A stretch of 64,000 nucleotides of DNA from an uncultured Clostridia bacterium (GTDB taxonomy: Bacteria > Bacillota > Clostridia > Lachnospirales > CAG-274), in NCBI GenBank assembly GCA_947627855.1, contig CANQXR010000002.1, positions 1-64,000 on the forward strand, written 5' to 3'. Positions within the stretch are counted from its first letter, which is position 1. Every line of letters starts with the position of its first letter. Below, piece after piece: positions 25,926 to 34,701 of the stretch. A model generated the notes under the pieces. The model did not search any database. It had not been told where the DNA came from and saw only the letters and a list, made by a program, of their open reading frames with translations. Position numbers and translations under genes: made by a program.

Positions 25926-25950
25926 GCGTATATAAATTCAGGAGAGGGAA

Positions 25951-27201
25951 TCATTTCTCTCTCCTGTTGTTTTTTCTTCTCATAATATCCATACATTTTA
26001 CCGCCTTTGCGGTTTTTATTCTTACAAGCTCTTGGGCATGAGGGGCGGAGTCTGCCGGTTCGCCATGGGAATCTGTGATAGCGTCTATACTCTGTTCAAA
26101 TCCCTCTCCGTCGGCGCATAGGAATTCAACCTTATCCCCTACCGAGAATTTGTTTCTCTGCTCTATAAGGGCTGTTCCGTTTTCTTCGTCATATTCCTTT
26201 ACAAGCCCTATAAAGTCATAATTCTTTATATAGGCTGAATTATCGTAAATCTGTGAGGAAGAGTCGGGTCTGCCGAAATAAAAGCCTGTGGTAAAGCCTC
26301 TGTAACTTGCCTTTTTAAGCTCCTCCAGATAACAGGTTTTCTTCTGCTCATAGAGAGCCGGCGATTTGAAGTAGTCGTCTATGGCTTCTCTGTATGCCTT
26401 TACCGTAACTGCGCCGTAATAGGCTGTTTTTATTCTGCCCTCTATCTTAAAGCTGCATATACCGCTTTCCACAAGCTCAGGAATATGCTCTATCATACAG
26501 AGGTCCTTTGAGTTGAATATATATGTTCCCCTTTCGTCCTCGTTTATGGGCAAAAACTCTCCCTCTCTTGTTGCCTCTGTTATATAATATTTCCATCTGC
26601 ATGGGTGGGTGCAGGCTCCTCTGTTTGCATCTCTGCCTGTAAAATAAGCGGAAAGCAGACATCTGCCCGAATATGATATGCACATTGCCCCGTGGACGAA
26701 GGCTTCGACTTCTATGTCGGTGTTCTGTGCTATTTCCCTTATCTCACCCAAGGAAAGCTCCCTTGCGGCAACTATCCTTTCCGCTCCGAGATTTTTCCAG
26801 AACTCGGCGCTCATATAGTTTGTGTTGTTTGCCTGTGTGCTTATATGGACAGGCAGCGAAGGAGCAGCCTTTTTTGCTGTATAGAACACACCGGGGTCGG
26901 CAATAAGCACCGCATCAGCCCCCATATCGGCAATACGGCAAAAATATTCCTCCATTGCCTTCAGGTCGCTGTTGTGGGCAAATATATTGCAGGTGACATA
27001 GACCTTGACACCGTGACTGTGAGCATACCTTATGCCCTCTTCCATTTCCTCCGATGTGAAATTTTTTGCCTTTGCACGAAGTCCGAAGCTTTCTCCTCCC
27101 AGATAAACGGCGTCCGCTCCGTAATTTATGACAATTCTGAGCTTCTCCATATCTCCTGCGGGAGCGAGCAGTTCGGGCTTTCTTATTTCTTTTTTCTGCA
27201 T
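25951..27201 (-). CDS. trhP: U32 peptidase-family protein, probable tRNA 5-hydroxyuridine synthase component
   Basis: A 416-residue member of the U32 (YrrO/TrhP/RlhA) family. Visible marks: KPELLAPAGDMEKLR at the N-terminus, GADAVYLGG, the STQANNTN loop, the family signature EAFVHGAMCISYSGRCLLS with Cys, and RGACTHPCRW with two more Cys (likely iron-sulfur ligands). In Bacillus subtilis the related YrrN/YrrO products make 5-hydroxyuridine at tRNA wobble position 34, and the neighbouring TrmR methylates it; the same gene order occurs here, supporting that role. It overlaps the end of trmR by 19 nt, with GGAGG inside trmR. Confidence 0.85.
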   Translation of the reverse strand: MQKKEIRKPELLAPAGDMEKLRIVINYGADAVYLGGESFGLRAKAKNFTSEEMEEGIRYAHSHGVKVYVTCNIFAHNSDLKAMEEYFCRIADMGADAVLIADPGVFYTAKKAAPSLPVHISTQANNTNYMSAEFWKNLGAERIVAARELSLGEIREIAQNTDIEVEAFVHGAMCISYSGRCLLSAYFTGRDANRGACTHPCRWKYYITEATREGEFLPINEDERGTYIFNSKDLCMIEHIPELVESGICSFKIEGRIKTAYYGAVTVKAYREAIDDYFKSPALYEQKKTCYLEELKKASYRGFTTGFYFGRPDSSSQIYDNSAYIKNYDFIGLVKEYDEENGTALIEQRNKFSVGDKVEFLCADGEGFEQSIDAITDSHGEPADSAPHAQELVRIKTAKAVKCMDIMRRKNNRREK

Positions 27202-27830
27202 AGAGCCATACCTCCGCCTATTGTAAGCAGACTTGTTTCAAGACTTTCGTCAGAACACAGGGCGTCCAGAAATTCTCTCAGCCTTGTCCATGTCGTTCTG
27301 TTTCGTCTTTTGACCTCAAGGCGTTCCTTTCCTATTTCTCCGTCAAGCATAACGTCATCGGCTATAAGCACGCCGCCTGTTCTGAGAAGTCTGAGGCAGT
27401 CGGGCAGAATGTTTATATACTGTCCTTTTCCGCCGTCCATAAATATAATGTCAAAGCTGCCGTCAAGACTTGAAACGACCTCGTTTATGTCGCCCTCTAT
27501 CATTCTTATGCTGTTGGTTTTGCCGAGTTTTATTATATTTTCTTTGGCTTCTTCAATCATTTCGGGATATCTGTCGACAGTCGTCACCCTGCCGCCCTTT
27601 TCCAGATAATCCGTCATAAAACAGGCGGAAAAGCCTATGGCGGTTCCCAGCTCCAGAATTTCCTTCGGGCGTACAAGAGCAAGTATAACAGCCATAAGGG
27701 CAACGCTGTCCTTTGGTATTATGGGATAGCCGTTTTCATAGCCATAGCTTTGAAGTCTGCCAAGCTCCCCTTTTCTCATAGGCAAAAGCCCGTCTATATA
27801 GTCGTATAAAACCTTATCGGAAATAACCAT
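27183..27830 (-). CDS. trmR: O-methyltransferase, tRNA 5-hydroxyuridine methyltransferase family
   Basis: A 215-residue SAM-dependent O-methyltransferase of the Methyltransf_3 (YrrM/TrmR) family. The SAM motif appears as ILELGTAIGFSACFM (about residue 52-66), then VTTVDRYPEM, FDIIFMDGGKGQY (Mg/catalytic Asp) and GGVLIADDVML. In B. subtilis TrmR converts ho5U34 to mo5U34 in tRNA. Placed between mltG and the trhP-like gene, as yrrL-yrrM-yrrN-yrrO in Bacillus. Start ATG 27830 is 2 nt after the mltG stop; a TTG two codons earlier would overlap that stop. Confidence 0.87.
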   Translation of the reverse strand: MVISDKVLYDYIDGLLPMRKGELGRLQSYGYENGYPIIPKDSVALMAVILALVRPKEILELGTAIGFSACFMTDYLEKGGRVTTVDRYPEMIEEAKENIIKLGKTNSIRMIEGDINEVVSSLDGSFDIIFMDGGKGQYINILPDCLRLLRTGGVLIADDVMLDGEIGKERLEVKRRNRTTWTRLREFLDALCSDESLETSLLTIGGGMALCRKKK

Positions 27831-27832
27831 AA

Positions 27833-28984
27833 TCAAAACCCCGATATATATTTTTGTTTTGCTTCAAGAAATTCGTCATAATTATCCGTAAAGAAATGCT
27901 GCCCCGTCTGTGTGTTTTCAAGCACATAATATATATAATTTGTTTTTTCGGGGTTGAGCGCCCCCTCAAACGAAGCAAGTCCGGCGTTTCCTATGGGGCC
28001 CTTGGGAAGTCCGTAAACCTGATAGGTGTTGTAATCCGACTCTATCTGTGTATCGCTTTCATAAACCCTTGAGGAATGCTCCTGCTTTGCATACAGCACT
28101 GTTGCGTCCATCTGAAGCTTCATACCCTGTTTAAGACGGTTGTATATTACAGAGGCAACAACAGGTCTTTCCTCCGGATATCTTACCTCCTTTTCAATTA
28201 TGGAGGCTATAATCACAATGTCATCAAAGGGATATTCACTTGAGGAAATATCGAATTTAAGCCCTTCAACGATTTTCTTGTTGAAATTGCCGAGCATCAT
28301 ATTCACAACGTCCCACGCCGTATATCCGTCATATAAGAAATATGTATCGGGAAAAAGATAGCCCTCAAGCCTGTTTTCTCTTTCGGGAATTTCCTCCAGA
28401 AAGGCATAGTCAAATTCTCCGTTATCACACACATCGAAGAATTCCTCCTGTGAGCATACACCGACGGCTTCAAGATTTTCTGCAATTTCATATATAGACT
28501 GACCCTCTATTACGGTAAATGAGATATAGTCGTTGTCCGATGGAGACGACAGAACATCTATAAGCTCGTCAAAATCCATATAGTTTGAAAGCTCATATGT
28601 ACCATAGCTTATAAGTGTATCTGCGTCCTCAAGTCCGCATTTCATTCTGAAGAAGAAAGGCGATTCAATAATTCCTGCCTCGTGCAGACTTTCGGATATC
28701 GTTTTGAGGTCTGAGCCTTCTTCTATAACGACTGTCGCCGTGAATTCCTCACGTCCCTTTTTTTCATCGGTATTCAGAATGCCGGCTCTTGCGTGCAGAT
28801 AAAGAAGCACAATATGGACGGCAAATATAAATACTGCCAGAATAAGCAAAAACATAATGCCTGAAAGGACATATCCCACATAGGATCTTCCGCTTTTCTT
28901 CGGTTTTCGCCGTGTTCCGCGTCGTTCATCACGTCTTGCGTCACGTCTTGACGGCGTTCTTGACGGTGTTTTTCTTTCGTTCAT
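27833..28984 (-). CDS. mltG: Endolytic murein transglycosylase MltG
   Basis: A 383-residue YceG/MltG protein that cuts nascent peptidoglycan strands near the membrane. The first 35 residues are unusually Arg-rich (PSRRDARRDERRGTRRK) and cytoplasmic; a membrane helix follows (about 37-63); then the LysM-like subdomain (VVIEEGSDLKTISESL near 93, VIEGQSIYEIAENL near 160) and the catalytic YceG domain with ASIIEKEVRYPEERPVVASV (catalytic Glu near 265), YNRLKQGMKLQMDATV, and the C-terminal GLPKGPIGNAG motif. Its start codon is 2 nt from the truA stop. Confidence 0.92.
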   Translation of the reverse strand: MNERKTPSRTPSRRDARRDERRGTRRKPKKSGRSYVGYVLSGIMFLLILAVFIFAVHIVLLYLHARAGILNTDEKKGREEFTATVVIEEGSDLKTISESLHEAGIIESPFFFRMKCGLEDADTLISYGTYELSNYMDFDELIDVLSSPSDNDYISFTVIEGQSIYEIAENLEAVGVCSQEEFFDVCDNGEFDYAFLEEIPERENRLEGYLFPDTYFLYDGYTAWDVVNMMLGNFNKKIVEGLKFDISSSEYPFDDIVIIASIIEKEVRYPEERPVVASVIYNRLKQGMKLQMDATVLYAKQEHSSRVYESDTQIESDYNTYQVYGLPKGPIGNAGLASFEGALNPEKTNYIYYVLENTQTGQHFFTDNYDEFLEAKQKYISGF

Positions 28985-28986
28985 AA

Positions 28987-29742
28987 TTATTCTCCGTTTC
29001 CGCTAAAGTCATAAACTATGTTCATAAGTGTAAGTCCGCCGGGAGCAAGGGTTTTCCCTGCCTGCGTTCTGTCTTTGCCGGCTATAATGCTCTCTATGTC
29101 CTCAGGCTTTATTTTGCCAAGCCCCACATAGACAAGAGTCCCTGCTATTATTCTGACCATATTGTATAGAAAACCGCTGCCCGTAACTGTAATATCTATT
29201 ATATTATCCTTTTTTTCAGCCGTAAGGGAAAAAATTTCTCTTTCCGTAGTTTTTGCGGTGGAGCCTGATGCGCAGAATGCCTTGAAATCCTTTTTGCCTA
29301 TAAAATAATCACAGGCACGGCGCATATGGTCAATATTCAGACTGTATGGTATGAAGTCCGTGTATTTTGAAAGAAGAGGATTCGGAAATTCTTCATTGAG
29401 TATCCTGTATCTGTATGTTTTGTTTATTACACTGTACTGTGGGTGAAAACCGTTGTCTACCTCTCTTGCACCCCTGCACACAATATCCGGCGGCAGAAAT
29501 GAATTAAGGGCGTAGGGTATTCTGTCCGTAGGTATGGTGAAGTTGCCGTCAAAAACAGCCCCCTGTCCCAAGGCGTGAACTCCCGTATCCGTTCTGCTGG
29601 AGCCTCTGACGCAGATATCCTCCTTCATAAGACGGGACAATGCCTCCTCAACCCTCTGCTGAACCGTTATAAAATTGTTCTGTCTTTGCCAGCCGTAATA
29701 CATAGAGCCGTCATAAGCAATTTTTAACAGAATCTTCCTCAT
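28987..29742 (-). CDS. truA: tRNA pseudouridine(38-40) synthase
   Basis: A 251-residue TruA. The catalytic Asp lies in the SSRTDTGVHALGQ motif (about residue 52). Other family marks: KIAYDGSMYYGWQRQ at the N-terminus, FHPQYSVINKTYRYRI near 100 and GSGFLYNMVRIIAGTLVYVG near 195. It modifies uridines 38-40 in tRNA anticodon arms. Start ATG 29742 follows AAAGGAAT. Upstream lies ecfT, the usual Firmicutes partner of truA; downstream, instead of rplM-rpsI, come mltG-trmR-trhP. Confidence 0.93.
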   Translation of the reverse strand: MRKILLKIAYDGSMYYGWQRQNNFITVQQRVEEALSRLMKEDICVRGSSRTDTGVHALGQGAVFDGNFTIPTDRIPYALNSFLPPDIVCRGAREVDNGFHPQYSVINKTYRYRILNEEFPNPLLSKYTDFIPYSLNIDHMRRACDYFIGKKDFKAFCASGSTAKTTEREIFSLTAEKKDNIIDITVTGSGFLYNMVRIIAGTLVYVGLGKIKPEDIESIIAGKDRTQAGKTLAPGGLTLMNIVYDFSGNGE

Positions 29743-29774
29743 CTGAAATATTCCTTTCAATATACATCATACTA

Positions 29775-30572
29775 TTATAGCATATATTTTACCAAAAATA
29801 AAGAGAAAATATAAAAAAACATAAACAAAAATAAAACAGCGTCGTTTTTACTGTATCTGAGTGTCTTATATTTTGTTCTGCCCTCTCCTCCTCTGTAACA
29901 TCTCGCCTCCATTGCCGCCGAAAGGCTGTCGGCTCTTCTGAAAGAGGATATAAAAAGAGGTATTATAAGCGGCAGCATACTCTTCGCTCTTTTTATAATG
30001 CCGCCCCGGTCAAAAACAGCTCCCCGTGAGGTCTGCGCAAGCTTTATTTTCTCAAGCTCGTCAAGGAGTGTAGGTATGAATCTGAGAGAAATGGTTATCA
30101 TCATACTTATTTCATGGGCAGGCACTCCCAGAACGGCGAAGGGCTTTAAAAAGCTTTCAATAGCGTCCGCCATCGCCAGATATGTTGTGGTAAGTGTAAC
30201 GACCGATGACATCATTATAAGCACGCTGAGCCTGATAAATATTCTGACCGACAGTAATATACCCTCATCGGTTATCCTTACAAATCCCATTTCAAAAACG
30301 GTTCTGCCCCCTGTGGTAAAAAATATGTTTATAACGACCGTAAACAATAATATAAAAGCCACACCCCTAAGCCCCTTTGCAATAAGTCCGAAAGGAATCT
30401 TTGACAGCCATATCGCTCCGGCAAGCACAGAAATCACTATCCCATAGCACACAAATGAATCGCTCAGAAAAACTCCTGCGATATATACAAAGAGAAATAT
30501 AAGCTTTGCCCTTGGGTCAAGCCCGTGGAGAACCGATTTTGTTTCATAATAACGTCCTATGGTAATATTCAT
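29775..30572 (-). CDS. ecfT: ECF transporter transmembrane component EcfT
   Basis: A 265-residue membrane protein of the CbiQ/EcfT family. N-terminal GRYYETKSVLHGLDPRAKL, about five to six membrane helices, and the coupling motifs ARG-type: KLAQTSRGAVFDRGG (about residue 182) and SLSAAMEARCYRGG (about residue 224) that bind the two ATPases. With the fused ATPase encoded just upstream it makes the shared energising module for vitamin or metal uptake S-components. It starts 4 nt after the ATPase gene. Confidence 0.92.
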   Translation of the reverse strand: MNITIGRYYETKSVLHGLDPRAKLIFLFVYIAGVFLSDSFVCYGIVISVLAGAIWLSKIPFGLIAKGLRGVAFILLFTVVINIFFTTGGRTVFEMGFVRITDEGILLSVRIFIRLSVLIMMSSVVTLTTTYLAMADAIESFLKPFAVLGVPAHEISMMITISLRFIPTLLDELEKIKLAQTSRGAVFDRGGIIKRAKSMLPLIIPLFISSFRRADSLSAAMEARCYRGGEGRTKYKTLRYSKNDAVLFLFMFFYIFSLFLVKYML

Positions 30573-30576
30573 AACA

Positions 30577-32259
30577 TCAACTCATTCTTTTGCGCAGACA
30601 GTCCACAAGAGCGTCTGCTGATAATATATTGTCCGGCAGCCTTATTCCCTTTTTTTCAAGGCAGCTTCTGAGCTTTGCGGTTTTGGGAAGGTCAAGACCG
30701 GCTTTTTCAAGCTCCTCTGACTGTCTGAAAATCTCCATAGGCGCCGCCTGTTTAAGAACTCTGCCGCCGCAAAGCACAACGATATTGTCGGAATATTCCG
30801 CAGCGTCCTCCATGCTGTGTGTAACCGAAATAACTGTCAGATTTCTTTCCTTCTTCAGCCTTTCTATACAATCGGCAATATCCCGTCTGCCCCCGGTGTC
30901 AAGTCCCGCTCCCGGCTCGTCAAGCACAAGCACTTCGGGCTGCATAACAAGTATTCCCGCAATTGCCGCCCTTTTCTTTTCGCCGCCGGAAAGCTCAAAA
31001 GGAGAGCTTTCATATTTGTCCTTGGGAAAGCCCACCGCCACGAGAGCCTCCTCCGCAAGCTCCCTTGCCTTATCATGGGAAAGCCCCATATTAAGAGCAC
31101 CGAACATAACGTCCTTTATAACTGTTTCCTCAAAAAGCTGATGGTCGGGATTCTGAAAAACCAAAGCAATTCTGCGTTTTATATCCTCATAATCCGAAAT
31201 GCTCTTTCCTCTGAAATATACATTTCCCCCGATCGGACTGTAAAGACCGTTAAGTGTCCTCATAAGCGTGCTTTTGCCTGAGCCTGTATGACCAATGACA
31301 GATGTGAAGCTGCCCTCTTTTACATCGATATTTATTCCCTTCAACACAGGCTCTTTATCATAGGCAAAATATAAGTCCCTTATTTCTATTATATTTTCCC
31401 TCTTATCTTCGGGGGCTGTGTTTCCGGATTCCGTATAAGGTCTGCATATACGGTCGGCTATTTTTCCTGCGACCTCCTCGGCACTGTAAAGTCCGCCGTC
31501 AAAGCCAAGACGTACGGCTATATCTGTGAAGAAGGGCGGAGAAATTCCAAAGGCCTTTAATCCTGCGGTATCCGGCAGAACCTCCTGACGTTTGCCGCCC
31601 ATGACTATGCGTCCCTGCTCCATAATATATATTTTGTCACACAGAGCCGCCTCGTCTATGAAATGCGTTATCATAACAACGGTTATGCCGTAAATGCTGT
31701 TCAGTCGGAAAACAGTATTGCAGACATCTCGTCTGCCTTTGGGGTCGAGCATGGCGGTCGCCTCGTCAAGCACTATACATTTTGGTCTTAACGCCAAAAT
31801 GCCCGCCACCGCAATTTTTTGCTTCTGTCCGAGAGAAAGCCTGTCTATGGGGCTGTGTCTGAACTCTGTCATTCCCACGCTGTCAAGAGCGAAATCTATT
31901 CTTTCGTCCATTTCCTCCGGCGGCAGACCTATATTTTCAAGCCCGAAAGCTATGTCCTCGTCTGTAAGGCTCGCCACAAGCTGGTCATCGGGATTCTGGA
32001 AAACCATACCCACACTGCGGCGTATTTCCCATATATCCTCCCCTGTCGTGCTTTTCCCCATAACCCACACTTCGCCCTCATCGGGCGCAAGCAGAGCATT
32101 CATAAGCTTTCCCAAAGTGGACTTGCCGGAGCCGTTGTGACCCAGTATGCACACCGTTTCTCCCTCTGCAATGTCAAGGCTCACACCGTCCACAGCCGCA
32201 GGAGCGTTTTCGCCATAACTGAATTTCACGTTTTTAATGCTGATAATATTATCCTTCAT
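30577..32259 (-). CDS. ecfA: ECF transporter ATPase, fused EcfA1-EcfA2
   Basis: A 560-residue protein with two complete ABC ATPase domains in one chain. Domain 1 (about 5-240): Walker A GHNGSGKST, Q-loop VFQNPDDQLVA, signature RLSLGQKQK, Walker B KCIVLDEATAMLDP. Linker about 240-295. Domain 2 (about 296-520): Walker A GHTGSGKST, Q-loop VFQNPDHQLFE, signature ELSGGEKKR, Walker B EVLVLDEPGAGLD. The two correspond to EcfA1 and EcfA2, encoded by separate adjacent genes in most Firmicutes. No stop or frameshift separates them here. Start ATG 32259 with GGGGGTAT upstream. Followed by ecfT and truA as in the standard cluster. Confidence 0.92.
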   Translation of the reverse strand: MKDNIISIKNVKFSYGENAPAAVDGVSLDIAEGETVCILGHNGSGKSTLGKLMNALLAPDEGEVWVMGKSTTGEDIWEIRRSVGMVFQNPDDQLVASLTDEDIAFGLENIGLPPEEMDERIDFALDSVGMTEFRHSPIDRLSLGQKQKIAVAGILALRPKCIVLDEATAMLDPKGRRDVCNTVFRLNSIYGITVVMITHFIDEAALCDKIYIMEQGRIVMGGKRQEVLPDTAGLKAFGISPPFFTDIAVRLGFDGGLYSAEEVAGKIADRICRPYTESGNTAPEDKRENIIEIRDLYFAYDKEPVLKGINIDVKEGSFTSVIGHTGSGKSTLMRTLNGLYSPIGGNVYFRGKSISDYEDIKRRIALVFQNPDHQLFEETVIKDVMFGALNMGLSHDKARELAEEALVAVGFPKDKYESSPFELSGGEKKRAAIAGILVMQPEVLVLDEPGAGLDTGGRRDIADCIERLKKERNLTVISVTHSMEDAAEYSDNIVVLCGGRVLKQAAPMEIFRQSEELEKAGLDLPKTAKLRSCLEKKGIRLPDNILSADALVDCLRKRMS

Positions 32260-32325
32260 TTGCCCATACCCCCAAAATATTAATAATATTATCACATAAC
32301 GTGGTATATTTCAACATTTTTAATG

Positions 32326-32357
32326 CAAAAAAAGAGGAAACGGAGAACGTTTCCTCT
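32326..32357 (-). terminator. Terminator of the pectate lyase gene
   Basis: Minus-strand RNA forms a perfect 10-bp hairpin (AGAGGAAACG, 32357-32348 with 32342-32333, 5-nt loop) followed by seven U. Confidence 0.85.
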
Positions 32358-32369
32358 GAATTTATAATT

Positions 32370-34343
32370 TTAAAAGTCTATGGAAGCTCTTAAAACCTTC
32401 TGAAGTATTTTCTGTGCATCGCTTACGGTTACTTCGCCGTTTTTGTCTACATCTGCTCTGGCAATTGCCTTTGCGTCCTGTGAGCCGTTGGGGTCATACG
32501 CCATAATATATGCAAGTGCCGCATCGTTGCTTGTTATTACCTTGTCGCCGTCAACATCGCCAAGTCCGTCTATCTCAAGAGCCTTAACGGCTTCTTCGAG
32601 AGCCTTCAGCGCAGCATCGACCTTTTCCTGAGCCGCCGTTTCATCGGCAAGCACAGCCTCAGCAGCATTTACGGCACTGTCAACAGCCCCAAAGCTTTCC
32701 GCCGTATAAAGAGTGCTGTCAAGAGCCCTTGCTGCATTTACAGCTTCCTGAAGTGCGGTAAAATCGGCTTTTTCGTCAATTGTTTCCGTAAGGAGCGCAT
32801 TGGCATATTCTTCGATTTTTGTATATCCGTCTGAGCCTATCTGAGCTGCATCGTTTGCTGTCTTGTCAAAGCCGAGCTTATCCTCCCACTTGTCGGGAAT
32901 GCCGTCAGTGTCGCTGTCTGCAAGGACCGACGGTGTTGTGTCAAGCTGAGCAGCGTCCCAGCCGCCTACATCGTTCTGAGAATCAATAAGACCTGCCGAA
33001 CCTCCGCTGCCTGTTCCGCTGGCTGTGGGTGCAGTCTTGTTTCTTACGTTTTCAATAACTCTTTCGTCTATCTTATCTCTTCTGAAGCTTGCTCCGGCAT
33101 TGTCAAGGACGTCATTGTATGCGGCATCGGCACTTACCGTAGTGATGGGATAGTCGTTTATGTACTGGCTGTTTTTAATCGTTACCGTCTTTACATCGTC
33201 GTTTACATAAGGCTTTTCAACTATGTTTATAGTAACGTCGTCGTCAATATTCTCTGCGAAATTAACAACCGTAGGACCGTACTGGGTCTTAGATGCATCG
33301 GGTCTTGATACTGTAACACCGCTCTTGTTGTCCGCTGTGATGGAAGGGTTGCCCTCCATTACGTTTCCGCTTATGTATATCGTAGGACCTGTGTTGCTGT
33401 TTGAATTCTTGGGCGAACCGTCATCATTTTTGTATGTATAGTTAAGCTCGGAATTTCCTACAAAGAAATGCTTGTTGTTGTTTCCCGTAGCGGGACCGGG
33501 TTTGTAAAAATTGTTTACGATATTAAGACGTATTCCGTTTTCTCCGCCATATGCGCCGTCTGCGGAACGCCAGTTATAGAATACGTTGTTCCTTATATCC
33601 ACAAGTCCCTCATAGTCCTGTGTATTCTCGTAAGCCGTTGTAGATGCGCTTGTACCTATCTTTGGCACACGGTTGTTGTGTGTGGCTATAAGATTGTGAT
33701 GGAAGGATGAGTTGACGCCGCCCCATATTCCGCCGTAGCCGTGAGCGCCCTTTTCATGTCCCGAAACATTAAGGCTTTCGCTTATAATGCAGTACTGAGC
33801 CGTAAAGTTCTTAACCTGATATACGCTCAGGTCCTCATCAACCGACCAGCTTATGCTGCAGTGGTCGAAAATAATGTCGTGACCGCCTCTTGCGCCAAGA
33901 CCGTCCTCCTCGGACATACCGTACACGCCATCTTCATAGCCCATACGGAAACGCATATATCTCATTATGATCTCACTGCCGCTGAAGCTTACGTTTTCTC
34001 CGCCTACACAGATTCCGTCGCCGGGAGCCGTCTGACCGAGGATAGTAAGATTGCTTGCGCCTATTCTGAGTCTATCCTTAAGCATTATTGTGCCGGCAAC
34101 ATCGAATACGACAATTCTGTTGCCCTTGGAAACCGCATCCCTGAAGGAGCCTTTTCCCGAATCGTCGAGATTTGTAACGTGATAAATCTCTATATTTTCT
34201 GCTGCTCTTGCGCCCTGTGCATACATACCGCCGCCCTCTGCGCCGGGAAAAGCAGCAAGTCTGCCGCTCTCTGCAAAAACGCTGTCTGAGCCTGCCGCAA
34301 TAAGCGCCGCAAGGGACAAAGCGGCTAATCTTTTAAGTTTCAT
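32370..34343 (-). CDS. Secreted pectate lyase (PL1-type) with FIVAR and C-terminal dockerin
   Basis: A 657-residue secreted polysaccharide lyase. Order: signal peptide (1-25, SVFAESG); right-handed beta-helix pectate lyase domain (about 28-400) with AFPGAEGGG, VTNLDDSGKGSFRDAV, FDHCSISWSVDEDLSVY, and a late NNRVPKIG loop with the conserved Arg; a calcium-binding-type DTDGIPDKWED segment near 475; a helical FIVAR-like module (about 520-585); and a dockerin (about 590-655) whose loops DVDGDKVITSND and DVDKNGEVTVSD are both 12-residue calcium loops. It cleaves de-esterified pectin, so it acts after the pectinesterase at 15.4-18.4 kb. Start ATG 34343 follows GGGAGGG. A promoter and terminator make it monocistronic. 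Confidence 0.92.
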   Translation of the reverse strand: MKLKRLAALSLAALIAAGSDSVFAESGRLAAFPGAEGGGMYAQGARAAENIEIYHVTNLDDSGKGSFRDAVSKGNRIVVFDVAGTIMLKDRLRIGASNLTILGQTAPGDGICVGGENVSFSGSEIIMRYMRFRMGYEDGVYGMSEEDGLGARGGHDIIFDHCSISWSVDEDLSVYQVKNFTAQYCIISESLNVSGHEKGAHGYGGIWGGVNSSFHHNLIATHNNRVPKIGTSASTTAYENTQDYEGLVDIRNNVFYNWRSADGAYGGENGIRLNIVNNFYKPGPATGNNNKHFFVGNSELNYTYKNDDGSPKNSNSNTGPTIYISGNVMEGNPSITADNKSGVTVSRPDASKTQYGPTVVNFAENIDDDVTINIVEKPYVNDDVKTVTIKNSQYINDYPITTVSADAAYNDVLDNAGASFRRDKIDERVIENVRNKTAPTASGTGSGGSAGLIDSQNDVGGWDAAQLDTTPSVLADSDTDGIPDKWEDKLGFDKTANDAAQIGSDGYTKIEEYANALLTETIDEKADFTALQEAVNAARALDSTLYTAESFGAVDSAVNAAEAVLADETAAQEKVDAALKALEEAVKALEIDGLGDVDGDKVITSNDAALAYIMAYDPNGSQDAKAIARADVDKNGEVTVSDAQKILQKVLRASIDF

Positions 34344-34380
34344 AAACAAGATCCCTCCCTGATAAATAAACTATAAAATT

Positions 34381-34408
34381 ATTATACCACACTTTCGGTG
34401 AAATGCAA
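34381..34408 (-). promoter_or_regulatory. Promoter for the pectate lyase gene
   Basis: Minus strand TTGCAT (34408-34403), 16 nt, TATAAT (34386-34381), about 40 nt upstream of the start codon; leader is short, unlike the pectinesterase leader. Confidence 0.65.
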
Positions 34409-34428
34409 ATAAAAAATTGCAAAATAAA

Positions 34429-34454
34429 GCCCCTTACTTTTCAGTAAGAGGAGC
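34429..34454 (-). terminator. Terminator of the ribbon-helix-helix gene
   Basis: Minus-strand CTCCTCTTAC-type arm (34454-34444) pairs with GTAAGGGGC (34437-34429), followed by UUUAUUUU. It lies between the small gene and the pectate lyase promoter. Confidence 0.6.
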
Positions 34455-34467
34455 ATTATAAGTAGAA

Positions 34468-34650
34468 TTATAAACCTGCATCTTCTCTTTGCTTGCTGTC
34501 CAAATGATCCATTGCATATCTGCAGCTCTGGGACACGAGATTATTAAGGGAAACATTTTTACTCTGAGCAACAGCTTCCATTTCTCTTACGAGATCAACA
34601 GGGAGCCTGAATGTTTTTGTAACACACTCTACCTTTTTTACGCTGAACAT
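34468..34650 (-). CDS. Ribbon-helix-helix (Arc-type) DNA-binding protein
   Basis: A 60-residue protein. A short beta strand (TKTFRLPVDLV, about residues 11-21) followed by two helices (REMEAVAQSKNVSLNNLVSQ, then SCRYAMDHLDS) matches the Arc/MetJ ribbon-helix-helix fold; such proteins bind DNA as dimers. The ATG at 34650 is preferred because GGAGGTGA ends 8 nt upstream; in-frame starts further up overlap that site. A promoter at 34674-34701 and a terminator make it a stand-alone gene. It could regulate itself or the pectate lyase gene 125 nt downstream, or act as an antitoxin; none is shown by sequence. Confidence 0.8.
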   Translation of the reverse strand: MFSVKKVECVTKTFRLPVDLVREMEAVAQSKNVSLNNLVSQSCRYAMDHLDSKQREDAGL

Positions 34651-34673
34651 CTGCATCACCTCCATTAAATATC

Positions 34674-34701
34674 ATTATACAACATTTTTCATTTTTTTCA
34701 A
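34674..34701 (-). promoter_or_regulatory. Promoter for the ribbon-helix-helix gene
   Basis: Minus strand TTGAAA (34701-34696), 16 nt, TATAAT (34679-34674), 23 nt before the start codon. Confidence 0.65.
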
